Shown piece by piece: positions 22,600 to 30,276 of a stretch of 64,000 nt of DNA. This DNA comes from Amycolatopsis sp. GM8. Lineage in GTDB: Bacteria; Actinomycetota; Actinomycetes; Mycobacteriales; Pseudonocardiaceae. Numbering within the stretch: position 1 is the stretch's first letter; each line of letters starts with the position of its first letter. The stretch lies in assembly GCF_021653975.1 (NCBI RefSeq), contig NZ_JAJKFK010000003.1, positions 868,001 through 932,000 of the forward strand. Reading direction: 5' to 3'. The translations under genes were made by a program, and so were the position numbers. The notes beneath the pieces were generated by a model, which saw only the letters and a list, made by a program, of their open reading frames with translations, ran no database searches and was not told the DNA's origin.

Positions 22600-23015
22600 T
22601 AGGAAACATCGCCCGTCCTACCGGCCTCCAGCGCCTCCGACGGGCGCTGACGCGTGGCCCTGGCTGACGTACTCAGCCCCTCGAATGCCCGCGCAACAAC
22701 GTCGCTCATCCGCTCAACCTGTTCGGCGAGAGCGTCTACCGCCGCCTCAAGCCCAGCCAGACGGGACGAGAGCATGTCATGCGCATCAACCTTGCACTTG
22801 TCCTGCTCCGCAGCGGCGCCACGCAGACACGCCTCGCACGGCATACCGGTCACCCCGTCGAGCAACTCCAACTCACCCGGACCGAACGCTCGCCCGCAGC
22901 AGGCCCGCACCAGCTCGGAGCGATTTCGCGCCTCCCCGAAGTACACGAGATGCGTCACACGCTCTCGGACGGTGCCCTTCACCGGCCGCGCAAGCAGCAA
23001 TCGAGCTGCGCACAT
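22599..23015 (-). CDS. Cys-containing small protein with coiled coil
   Basis: The 138-residue protein starts at ATG 23015 (AGAGGTGAAGGAG just upstream). It has a possible zinc site in the first half (RACCGRAF and PCEACL) and a heptad-like helix (RLAGLEAAVDALAEQVERM) in the second. It is the first gene of the leftward regulatory operon and is translationally coupled to the next by TAATG. No family was recognised. Confidence 0.65.
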   Translation of the reverse strand: MCAARLLLARPVKGTVRERVTHLVYFGEARNRSELVRACCGRAFGPGELELLDGVTGMPCEACLRGAAAEQDKCKVDAHDMLSSRLAGLEAAVDALAEQVERMSDVVARAFEGLSTSARATRQRPSEALEAGRTGDVS

Positions 23016-23204
23016 ACTCCTTCACCTCTCCTCACCTGCCCCTGACAAGCCGACGTTCAGGCGATCGTCCACTGACCACTACCAGCAGGTATCCATATGC
23101 AACAATTGATATCAGCTTGACTGTCAGCGCAGTGCAATGAAAGGCCGGATGAGGGCCAAAGCAGGGCCATATCGCGGCCTGCCGCGGGGAGGAGAGGACC
23201 GACG

Positions 23205-24383
23205 GTGACGAACGGAGGCAGCCGCGGGCGAGCACCGCGCACCGTGCTCGAACAGAAGATCTGGGAACGAGGCGAGACACTCGCCGAATTCGTCGAGTAC
23301 GCCGAGCGGTTCGCCCACCAGGTCGGCGAGCGAGGAACGCTCAGCGAACGGAACCTCAAACGTCTGATGGCTGGCCGCGCGGCAGACGGCTCTCCCGGTG
23401 GTACGCCGCGCGTTGCCACCTCACGCCTGCTCGAACGCCTCTTCGGCACGAGCATCCAGGAGCTTCTGTCACCGCCCGGAGCCACGTCGGACGCGCTGTA
23501 TGCAGAAGGCGAGCAGGAACTGCGGCGGATGCTCAGCGTCGCGCGCCGAGTCGACACTTCAATACTTGCACTGATTCACAGTCAACTGGATGCCATCCGC
23601 CGAATCGACAGGCAACTGGGCGCGCCGGTCGTCCGAGAGGAAGTCGAGGCCAAGATTCGGCAAGTGAATATTCTACTGTCGTTCAGCCTCACCCCTGGAA
23701 CACGCGACCAACTGGCCGCTATTCGCGCCGAACTGGGAACGCTCGCAGGTTGGCAAGCCCTCGATCTCGGCAACTTATTGGGATCATGGCGACAATACGA
23801 GAGCGCCAAGGCGGCAATAAACGAAACGAGCCACTTCGAATTCAAAGCCCACACGGCAGCCGAACAAGCCTTCGTCTTGGTCGATCTCGGCAACGCTGAT
23901 GCGGCGGACGAGTTGCTTTCAACGACGCGTACCGTGGCCGAGAAAAACGCAGGCCACCTATTGCGCGCCTGGCTCGCTGCGGCACATGGCGAGGTCCTTG
24001 CCGCACGCGGCAACCGGTCGGCCAGTCTTCGTGCATTTGACCGAGCTATTCGTCTCATGCCTACTGACACTGCGGCCGCGAGCGGTCCGTACGTGATGCT
24101 AGACGAAATCCACCTTGCCAGATGGCGCGGGCATGCTCTGTCGCGCGTCGGCGATCCCGAGGCAGCAGGCGTACTGAGGAAAGCTCTCAGCGGACTCGAC
24201 CAAAGCTTCACCCGAGCCGAAGCAAGCTTACGCGTTGACCTCGCGGCAGCCCTCGTGGTTCAAAACGAGCGTGAATCAGCGGAACAGCAAGTCACCAAAG
24301 CGCGAGCTCTTGCGCAAGATATAGGATCGGTTCGCCAGAATCGGCGAATCAGCCGGTTAGATGAACAGATCAAAAGGCCGTAG
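23205..24383 (+). CDS. Regulator with TPR-like repeats, paralogue of 15183-16310
   Basis: The 392-residue protein starts at GTG 23205 behind GGGGAGGAGAGG. An N-terminal region of about 90 residues probably contains a helix-turn-helix (ETLAEFVEYAERF, LSERNLKRLMAG). The rest is a TPR-like helical array: HTAAEQAFVLVDLGNADAADEL, LLRAWLAAAHGEVLAARG, LARWRGHALSRVGDPEAAGVL. These blocks match the XRE/TPR protein at 15183-16310 in order and spacing. It is divergent from the GntR operon and may regulate it or sense a signal from neighbouring cells. Confidence 0.82.
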   Translation: MTNGGSRGRAPRTVLEQKIWERGETLAEFVEYAERFAHQVGERGTLSERNLKRLMAGRAADGSPGGTPRVATSRLLERLFGTSIQELLSPPGATSDALYAEGEQELRRMLSVARRVDTSILALIHSQLDAIRRIDRQLGAPVVREEVEAKIRQVNILLSFSLTPGTRDQLAAIRAELGTLAGWQALDLGNLLGSWRQYESAKAAINETSHFEFKAHTAAEQAFVLVDLGNADAADELLSTTRTVAEKNAGHLLRAWLAAAHGEVLAARGNRSASLRAFDRAIRLMPTDTAAASGPYVMLDEIHLARWRGHALSRVGDPEAAGVLRKALSGLDQSFTRAEASLRVDLAAALVVQNERESAEQQVTKARALAQDIGSVRQNRRISRLDEQIKRP

Positions 24384-24601
24384 TCGGCCAATTAAGGCCG
24401 CGTCTTACGTGGTTATTTTGCTGACCGTTGAGCCATGATGTTGAGTGTGGTTGTTGCTTGTCGTCACGGCTGACTCCTGACCATGGGGCATTTTAAGCAT
24501 ATTCACGCGGCAGAGTTAGCTAGATCGGAGCGCAGCCGACACATCCGTTTGCGAACCCCCCTTGCTGCTCAGGAAGCTGACGAGACCGTACGATCATTGT
24601 C

Positions 24602-25831
24602 ATGGACAACGAAGCATCGACCAGCCAACTCGACCTCTCAGCTCTCGTCCCCGAACCGTTCGTAGTCACATTTACGGCCCATCTGCCATTTCCAGTCGGA
24701 ATCCCGAATGAAATCGGGCACATCATCCATCTGATGTCGGCCTACAAAAGCAGCGAAGCAACGAGGCAATTTGGCAATATGCCATTCGTCAATATTCGCC
24801 TCTACGACTCACCTACACCAGGACTTCCAGCATGGCAAGAAGGAACTCACGCCGCCATTGAGAACCTCTACAAGGTTAGAATCTCGGGCGAACAAGATGA
24901 ACGCTATGGCGAAGACAGCCTAGTCGCGCACGATCAGTGGGTCACACTGGAGACACCGCACGCGCCGATGGAAGGTGAAGATGAGGTCAAGGATCGTGGA
25001 TATGCCTTCCATCGCTGCCTCAGAGTATTTAACCTATTCCTACATGCCGCCCAACTGATCACGAAAGATGTGCGGATCCGTTCAATAATGTCACAAGATC
25101 TTCGGCCAATCGTTATCATCGGTGCCCTGGTTAAAGGAAAGCCATGGAGGATGATTAGCTCAATGTACATGCATCCGGAGACTGCCGCCCAAAGCACGAT
25201 GAATCAAAGCCAACCCTTCACCGAAGATGAGTTGAATCAGGCACTGTATGCAATCATGAAAAGTAAGCCGTATTTGACTACAGCCTCGTGGAGATCTAGA
25301 GCCCAGAGGGCACTTCGACAGACCGGCGATGCTGTAGATGCCATTATTAGCTTTCAAATTGCGGCTGAAAGTTTGTTATTCGACACTTACCGAACGATCC
25401 TGGTTGATGAAGGCTTATCATCCACAGAGATCGATCACGAGCTATCGGCGGAAATACCGTTCAAGTCACTGCTGACCAAGAAGATTCCGTCAAAACTCGG
25501 CGGCCAATGGGACGTTAAGTCCGAACAATCAGCTGTCGGCTTCTACTGGAAAAATCTATACATCATACGAAATTCGATTATTCACGCCGGTTTCCAGCCT
25601 CATGGGGGACACGCGGAAGCGGCGCAATCAGCCTACTCGATGCTCCGGGATCACCTGGAGGCGCGTTTGATCGAAAAGCGAAAAGTTTACCCTCGCACCG
25701 TTTTTGCGAGACTCGGCGCGGACGCGCTCAGGGAACGAGGTGCACTCGGCGCGCATATGCTTGCGCTCGTCGAGCAGTTCAAGAACGAGCCGGAACCGTT
25801 CTACTGGCCGTACGACACCGCCAAGCGTTGA
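24602..25831 (+). CDS. Uncharacterised protein with HEPN-like RX4H motif (cargo)
   Basis: The 409-residue protein has no named domain I can assign. In the C-terminal half a helical region (about 240-345) contains FQIAAESLLFDTY and then RNSIIHAG, where R323 and H328 form an RX4H motif, the catalytic signature of HEPN ribonucleases. The N-terminal half (about 15-200) is mixed alpha/beta and may be a sensor. The DNA is clearly AT-richer than the rest of the element. There is no Shine-Dalgarno sequence; TACGAT at 24589-24594 would suit a leaderless mRNA. As a single gene beside the attachment site it is typical cargo, possibly anti-phage, but this is inference. Confidence 0.6.
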   Translation: MDNEASTSQLDLSALVPEPFVVTFTAHLPFPVGIPNEIGHIIHLMSAYKSSEATRQFGNMPFVNIRLYDSPTPGLPAWQEGTHAAIENLYKVRISGEQDERYGEDSLVAHDQWVTLETPHAPMEGEDEVKDRGYAFHRCLRVFNLFLHAAQLITKDVRIRSIMSQDLRPIVIIGALVKGKPWRMISSMYMHPETAAQSTMNQSQPFTEDELNQALYAIMKSKPYLTTASWRSRAQRALRQTGDAVDAIISFQIAAESLLFDTYRTILVDEGLSSTEIDHELSAEIPFKSLLTKKIPSKLGGQWDVKSEQSAVGFYWKNLYIIRNSIIHAGFQPHGGHAEAAQSAYSMLRDHLEARLIEKRKVYPRTVFARLGADALRERGALGAHMLALVEQFKNEPEPFYWPYDTAKR

Positions 25832-25946
25832 CCCATTACAGTCCGGGTAACGGGCGACGCCGGTTCCGGCCCCGCATCATGAGTCAACATGGCGCGACGG
25901 CGCCTTGAGTGCCGACCGGGCACAACCCCGGATGTTGCCGCAGCCG

Positions 25947-26105
25947 TTACTGCTGGGTCGACTTCACGTCGGTCGCCCCGAGTAAAAAGGCGAGAAGCAC
26001 CGCGACCAGGCCCACGACGGTCAGGAGCCACACGACGACGAAGGTACGGGTCCGCAGCAGAGCGTTACAGGAGACGGTCGGCAGCCCCTGGCCCCGCTCG
26101 CGCAA
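25947..26105 (-). CDS. Possible small single-span membrane protein
   Basis: A 52-residue frame, if started at TTG 26105, ends in one strong transmembrane helix (TFVVVWLLTVVGLVAVLLAFLL) and a polar tail ending in Gln-Gln. The hydrophobic part has GC-rich third positions, in favour of coding. There is no convincing ribosome site and the start is unclear, so the gene is only tentative. Confidence 0.3.
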   Translation of the reverse strand: MRERGQGLPTVSCNALLRTRTFVVVWLLTVVGLVAVLLAFLLGATDVKSTQQ

Positions 26106-26109
26106 GCCT

Positions 26110-26130
26110 TGTCCATGAGCTTGTCCATGA
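26110..26130 (+). repeat. Candidate integrase arm-type sites, right end
   Basis: TGTCCATGA at 26110-26118 and again at 26122-26130, a 12-bp period, matches the pair at 12002-12023 near the left end in sequence, spacing and orientation. It lies 93 bp inside the right core repeat. Confidence 0.6.
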
Positions 26131-26222
26131 ACTTGGGTCGGTCGCAGCCTCGTGTGGACACGGTCGGACCGCCCTTGTCGCCCATTACCTCGACGTTCTC
26201 CTCCTGCTGAGTGATTTCGGAC

Positions 26223-26266
26223 ACTCATAATCCCTTGGCCGCGGGTTCGAGCCCCGCCCGCCCCAC
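26223..26266 (+). repeat. attR core: 44-bp direct repeat
   Basis: This is an exact copy of 11908-11951, the anticodon-stem to acceptor part of the tRNA gene. No 5' half of a tRNA precedes it, so it is the displaced original 3' end left by integration and marks the right boundary of the element. Confidence 0.95.
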
Positions 26267-26431
26267 ACAGGTTGGTCATTGTGCGAACCACTCCGTCCGG
26301 GTTCGTTTCCACTGGTACCGCGGTTGCGACCTCGTCACTGCCTACGGGGATTCGCAGCGAATACCACACTTCCGGGGGTGCATTGGAAGGTTTGACCGAT
26401 CGTCACGAGCAGCTCTGCCAGACTCGCGCCC

Positions 26432-27949
26432 ATGCACGAAGCGGCTCCGGCAAATGCGCCGATGGTGATCGATCGGGCGCCAACGGAACCGGAGACTGAG
26501 CCCGGCCGTCGCTGGTCGAGGCGGCTGTACCCGGCCGCGGTCGGCGCCGCGCTCGGGCTGGGCCTGTTCGCCGTCGGGTTCCGCGGCATTCTCGACGACG
26601 GCCACATCACGATGGCCTACGCACAGAACCTGGCCGAGCATTTCCACTGGGGCCTGACCCGTTACCGCACCTCGAACACCGCCACCAGCCCGCTCAACGT
26701 GTGGCTGATCGCGCTCGGGATCCTCATCACCGGGTCCGGCACGGTCGGCGTGGGACTCGTCCTCGTCGGCTCCACCACCGCCACCGCGGTCTGGCTCTCG
26801 GCTGTGGCGCGCCGCGCCGGCCTGTCACCGCTCGTGCTGCCGGCCCTCGCCGTCGGGATGCTGGTCACGTCCCCGCTGTTCGCGTCGACGATCGGCATGG
26901 AGACGTTCCTGTCGATCGCCGTGCTGACCGGCGTGGCTCGCTACGCGATGGCCGGCCGGCCGGTGGCCACCGGGCTACTGTGCGGGTTCGCCGTGCTGAC
27001 CCGGCCCGACCTGGCCGTACCCGCCGCCGTCCTCGCTCTCGGCCTGCTCGTCCTCGCCTCGACCTGTAAGGTCCAGACCACTGGGGTCGTCGTGGGCGTC
27101 GGGCTGGCTACCGTGCTGCCCTGGCACCTGCTGTCGTGGGTCGTGCTCGGCGGGGCCGTGCCCGACACGTACGCGATCAAGTCGGCCGCCGGCTCGTTCG
27201 CCGGCGGCGACACATTCTTCACGGGGCCCTGGCACATGATCCACGCCTGGACCCATGCGACGCTGCTCGTCGCCGTACCGCTCGTCGTCGCCCTCGCCGG
27301 CGTCGCGTGGTGGGCGCTGTCCCGGCCACGTCCGGCCGCCGCGCGCCTCGCCTTCGCCTTCGCCGCGGCCGGAGTCGCACACTGGCTGGCCTACGCGGCG
27401 GTGGGTGTCCCGCCGTATCACTGGTACTACTGCCCGGCCGTCGGGTTGCTGTGCGTGTCCGCCGCCGTGACGGTCACCGCCCTGGGTTCCCGGATCGCGG
27501 TGCTCGCGACGGTGCTGTTCATCGGCCTCACCGCCGGCTCCCAACTGGCCGGCCCGGTGCCCTGGGTCGAGCCGGTCATCTACGGCAACTGGGGCACCCC
27601 CGCCCAGTACGCGGCCATGGGCCGCGCTGTCGGCACCGAGGTGCCGAAGGGTGCGCCCGTTGCCGGGTACGGCGAGGTCGGCGCCCTGGCCTACTACTGC
27701 GACTGCGACGTCGTGAACGACCCGTTCGCCGACCGCGCGTCCGCCGCCCCGATCATCGCGGACCGCTACGAGAAGGCCGGCCGGCTCGGCCGCTGGCTGC
27801 TCGACCTGAACTACGCCTTCAACGACCGGCGCCAGCCGCCGACCCGCCCGCAATACCAACTCGTCTACACCCGGGGCCCGGGCCCGGGCTGGCGCGTCGA
27901 CGGCCCGGCTATCGGGCAAGGCCACATCGAACTGGTCCCCGCCGGCTGA
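26432..27949 (+). CDS. GT-C-type membrane glycosyltransferase
   Basis: The 505-residue protein has about ten to twelve hydrophobic helices. The first periplasmic loop carries an acidic pair with the sequence RGILDDGHITMAYAQNL, then RTSNTATSPLNVWL, the pattern of GT-C enzymes that use polyprenyl-phosphate sugars (arabinofuranosyl- and mannosyltransferase-like). The C-terminal part is a smaller extracytoplasmic domain with a CDCD stretch. It would add a sugar to a wall polymer or glycoprotein outside the membrane. The ATG at 26432 is taken; a second ATG 11 codons in is possible. It is the first chromosomal gene right of the element. Confidence 0.8.
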   Translation: MHEAAPANAPMVIDRAPTEPETEPGRRWSRRLYPAAVGAALGLGLFAVGFRGILDDGHITMAYAQNLAEHFHWGLTRYRTSNTATSPLNVWLIALGILITGSGTVGVGLVLVGSTTATAVWLSAVARRAGLSPLVLPALAVGMLVTSPLFASTIGMETFLSIAVLTGVARYAMAGRPVATGLLCGFAVLTRPDLAVPAAVLALGLLVLASTCKVQTTGVVVGVGLATVLPWHLLSWVVLGGAVPDTYAIKSAAGSFAGGDTFFTGPWHMIHAWTHATLLVAVPLVVALAGVAWWALSRPRPAAARLAFAFAAAGVAHWLAYAAVGVPPYHWYYCPAVGLLCVSAAVTVTALGSRIAVLATVLFIGLTAGSQLAGPVPWVEPVIYGNWGTPAQYAAMGRAVGTEVPKGAPVAGYGEVGALAYYCDCDVVNDPFADRASAAPIIADRYEKAGRLGRWLLDLNYAFNDRRQPPTRPQYQLVYTRGPGPGWRVDGPAIGQGHIELVPAG

Positions 27950-28053
27950 CCCGGTCCATCCATGCCAGCCGAGGAACGCCATGCCGGCGGCGAGTCCCTG
28001 CTGCACGCGCAGTGCGATAAGTGGTTCGATGCCGCGACACAGGGCGAAAATCT

Positions 28054-28293
28054 CTAAGGAAATCGGAGTTCGCCTTTTCGCCATTGGCGGAGAACCATCC
28101 TAGCTTTGAATCGGACCATCCCTTTTCCGATCGCGAGCTGTTCAAGACCGGCCTCCGCTTGCCGAGGCGCGAATTCCGTGGCGCGGGCAGCCACCCAAGC
28201 CTGCACGTGAAGATCGGCGTCGTCAAGCAGCGGCAGGAGTGCTCGTTCGGCGGCCGCTCGGCGATAGGACGAAACGAGCGCAGGCGTGTCCAT
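28054..28293 (-). CDS. Small DUF2019/HEAT-like protein
   Basis: The 79-residue helical protein has repeat-like segments resembling DUF2019: LLPLLDDADLHVQAWVAARATEF followed by PRQAEAGLEQLA and a Lys/Arg-rich last helix. It starts 12 bp after the stop of the broken acyl-CoA dehydrogenase on the same strand, with only a weak GGGGCG ribosome site. No link to fatty-acid metabolism is evident. Confidence 0.55.
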   Translation of the reverse strand: MDTPALVSSYRRAAAERALLPLLDDADLHVQAWVAARATEFAPRQAEAGLEQLAIGKGMVRFKARMVLRQWRKGELRFP

Positions 28294-28305
28294 CGCGCCC
28301 CGCGG

Positions 28306-29455
28306 TCAGATCTTGTTGCGGGCGATGAGCTGCGCCGCGATCACGTTGCGCTGGATTTCGTTCGTGCCTTCGCCGACGATCATCAGGGGTGCGTCCCGGA
28401 AATAGCGTTCGACGTCGAATTCCTTGGAGTAGCCGTAGCCGCCGTGGACGCGCACCGCGTCGAGGGCCACCTGCATCGCCGCCTCGGACGCGAACAGCTT
28501 CGCCATGCCGGCTTCCATGTCCGCGCGCTGACCGGCGTCCAGCCGCTCGGCGGCGTCCAGGGTCAGCAGCCGCGCGGCGCGTATCTTGGTGGCCATGTCA
28601 GCCAACAGGTTACCCACGGACTGATGTTGCCAGATCGGTTTGCCGAACGATTCCCGTTCCTGCGCGTACCGCACCGCGGCGTCGAGCGCGGCCTGACCGA
28701 CACCGACCGCGCGCGAGGCGACCTGGATCCGACCGACCTCGAGGCCGCGCATCATCTGCGGCCAGCCCTGGTGCGGAGTTCCGCCGAGCACGGCATGTCC
28801 GGGCACGCGCATGGCGTCGAAGATCAGCTCGCACGCCTCGATACCCCGATAACCCAGCTTGGGCAGCTTCTTCGAGATCGTGAGCCCATCGCCCGGCTCG
28901 ACCAATAACACGCTCATCCCCCGGTGCGCGGGCTTCGCGTCCCGGTCGGTGATGCACAGCAGACCGATCAGCCCGGAGTGCGCGGCGTTGGAAATCCACG
29001 TCTTCGACCCGGTGATCGACCACCCGTCCCCGTCGGGCACGGCGTGGGTCCGCATCGCCTGCAGGTCGCTGCCGCCGCCGGGCTCGGTCAGCGCCATGGT
29101 CGCGCGAATGCTCCCGTCGGCCATCTTCGGCAGGTACCGCTCGCGCTGCTCGGGTGTGCCGAAAGTGCTGATCAGATAGGTGATGACGGAGTGGCCGCCG
29201 ATCGCGCCGGCCAGGCTCATCCAGCCCCGCGCCAGTTCTTCGGTGACCCGCGCGAAACACGCGGTGCTCACCCCGACACCGCCGTATTTCCGCGGGCGCG
29301 AGCAGCCCGAAGAACCCGAGCTTCTTCATCTCCTCGATGAACTCGGCCGGATAAATGTCGTCCTCTTCGAACTCGCGCACCCGAGGGCGCACCCGCTCGT
29401 CGACGAACTCCGAGACCAGCGCGACCATCTGCCGCTCGTCCTCGCTGAGCTTCAC
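28306..29455 (-). pseudogene. Acyl-CoA dehydrogenase gene interrupted by a +1 frameshift
   Basis: From GTG 29455 (AAAGGAG upstream) the frame reads a typical acyl-CoA dehydrogenase N-terminus up to LGFFGLLAPAE, then shifts. The sequence has GAAATACGG where GAATACGG would continue as EYGGVGVSTACFARV in the frame that stays open to 28306. The extra A is in a run of three (T at 29287-29289 on the plus strand). Joined, the protein would be 382 residues, normal for the family, with LTEPGGGSDLQAMRT, TGSKTWISNA and the C-terminal GGYGYSKEFDVERYFRDA all present. Everything else is intact, so it is either a recent mutation or a sequencing error. It lies in the acyl-CoA catabolic operon. Confidence 0.85.
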
Positions 29456-30276
29456 TGCCCACTCCTTTCTGTTGCCTGCCGGAGGATGCGGCATGCGCGC
29501 GCCAGCGCCGGCTTGTCGATCATCTGCCCGTTCACCGCGACGACCCCGTCCGCCGACACCGCGTCGAGGACAGTTTGCGCCCAGCCCACCTCGGCGTCCT
29601 TCGGGCGCAGTGCGGCCGCGGCGACCGGCACCTGCTTCGGGTGCACGCACAGCTTCCCGGTGAACCCGAGTTGCCGGGCGTGGCTGACGTCGTCGGTGAG
29701 CAGGTCTCCGTCGTGCAGGTCGTTGGTGACGCCGTCGATCGGGCCGGCGAGTCCGGCGGCAGCCGATGCCAGCACCAGCGCGCCTCGCGCGGGCCCGAGC
29801 GCCGCGCGATCAGCCGGGGCGACGCCGAGTTGCGCGGCGAAGTCGAAGCTGCCGAACGCCAGCCGCCGCACCCCGGGCACCGCCGCGATGTCCCGCGCGT
29901 CCATCACGCCGCGCGCCGTCTCGATCAGCGCGAGGACACACCCGGTTTCACCGAGGGCCGCCGCCAGCTCGTGCAGCACGACCAGATCCTCAGCCTTCGG
30001 CAGCATCACCGCGCGGCCGGGTGCGGCCACCGCGGCCACGTCCCGCCGGTACCACTCGGTGCCCGCCGCGTTGATCCGCACGGCGCACTCGTGCCCGCCG
30101 GCCAGCCATTCCGCCACGTGCTGGCGCGCGGCGTCCTTGCGGTCCGGGGCCACCGCGTCTTCCAGGTCCAGCACGACCAGGTCGGCGCCGGCGGCCGCGG
30201 CCCTGGCGAACCGCTCCGGCCGGTCGCCGGGGACGAACAGCAGGGTCGCCGCGTCGCCCGGCGACTGTTCGCTCAT
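29452..30276 (-). CDS. HpcH/HpaI-type CoA ester lyase (CitE-like)
   Basis: The 274-residue TIM-barrel enzyme shows the CitE/Mcl signatures LFVPGDRPERFARAAAAGAD, LDLEDAVAPDRKDAAR (metal and substrate site), VLALIETARGV and FGSFDFAAQLG, and the late KLCVHPKQV. Such lyases cleave or form beta-hydroxyacyl-CoA, for example citramalyl- or malyl-CoA. The start at ATG 30276 overlaps the stop of the SMP-30 gene and its own stop overlaps the dehydrogenase GTG, so translation is coupled. It fits a late C-C cleavage step in the acyl-CoA pathway. Confidence 0.88.
   Translation of the reverse strand: MSEQSPGDAATLLFVPGDRPERFARAAAAGADLVVLDLEDAVAPDRKDAARQHVAEWLAGGHECAVRINAAGTEWYRRDVAAVAAPGRAVMLPKAEDLVVLHELAAALGETGCVLALIETARGVMDARDIAAVPGVRRLAFGSFDFAAQLGVAPADRAALGPARGALVLASAAAGLAGPIDGVTNDLHDGDLLTDDVSHARQLGFTGKLCVHPKQVPVAAAALRPKDAEVGWAQTVLDAVSADGVVAVNGQMIDKPALARACRILRQATERSGQ

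Larger units (their letters stand above)
25832..26222. other. Right end of the element, mostly non-coding
   Basis: The 390 bp between the HEPN-like gene and the right repeat hold the TGTCCATGA pair and one possible tiny membrane-protein frame on the minus strand. Another short frame through the repeat pair encodes a MDKLMDK duplication that merely reflects the DNA repeats. The rest shows nothing I can name. Confidence 0.5.
11908..26266. mobile_element. Integrated AICE-like element (pSAM2/pMEA type), 14.36 kb
   Basis: The element is bounded by perfect 44-bp direct repeats, the left one forming the 3' half of a tRNA gene. It encodes a tyrosine integrase next to the tRNA, an excisionase, Spd-like membrane proteins, an FtsK/TraB-type DNA translocase, GntR regulators of the KorSA kind and a NUDIX protein like Pif of pSAM2. 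Those are the modules of actinomycete integrative and conjugative elements, which move as double-stranded DNA between mycelia. No RepSA or primase-polymerase gene is recognisable. AT-richer cargo lies at 13314-14570 and 24602-25831. The flanking genes (iron transport left, glycosyltransferase right) are intact. Confidence 0.92.

Noticed and set aside
22265..22609. Alternative minus-strand frame over the single-span membrane protein gene
   Set aside because: It is Arg/Ala-rich shadow coding; the other frame has a clear membrane helix, GC-rich third positions and a TAATG overlap with its neighbour.
26021..26224. Minus-strand reading frame encoding a MDKLMDK duplication
   Set aside because: The repeat comes from the TGTCCATGA DNA pair that I read as integrase arm sites; the frame then runs into low-complexity Cys/Ser sequence.
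28054..28293. DUF2019-like gene as part of a toxin-antitoxin pair
   Set aside because: No partner gene of suitable size or type adjacent; it follows the broken dehydrogenase on the same strand.
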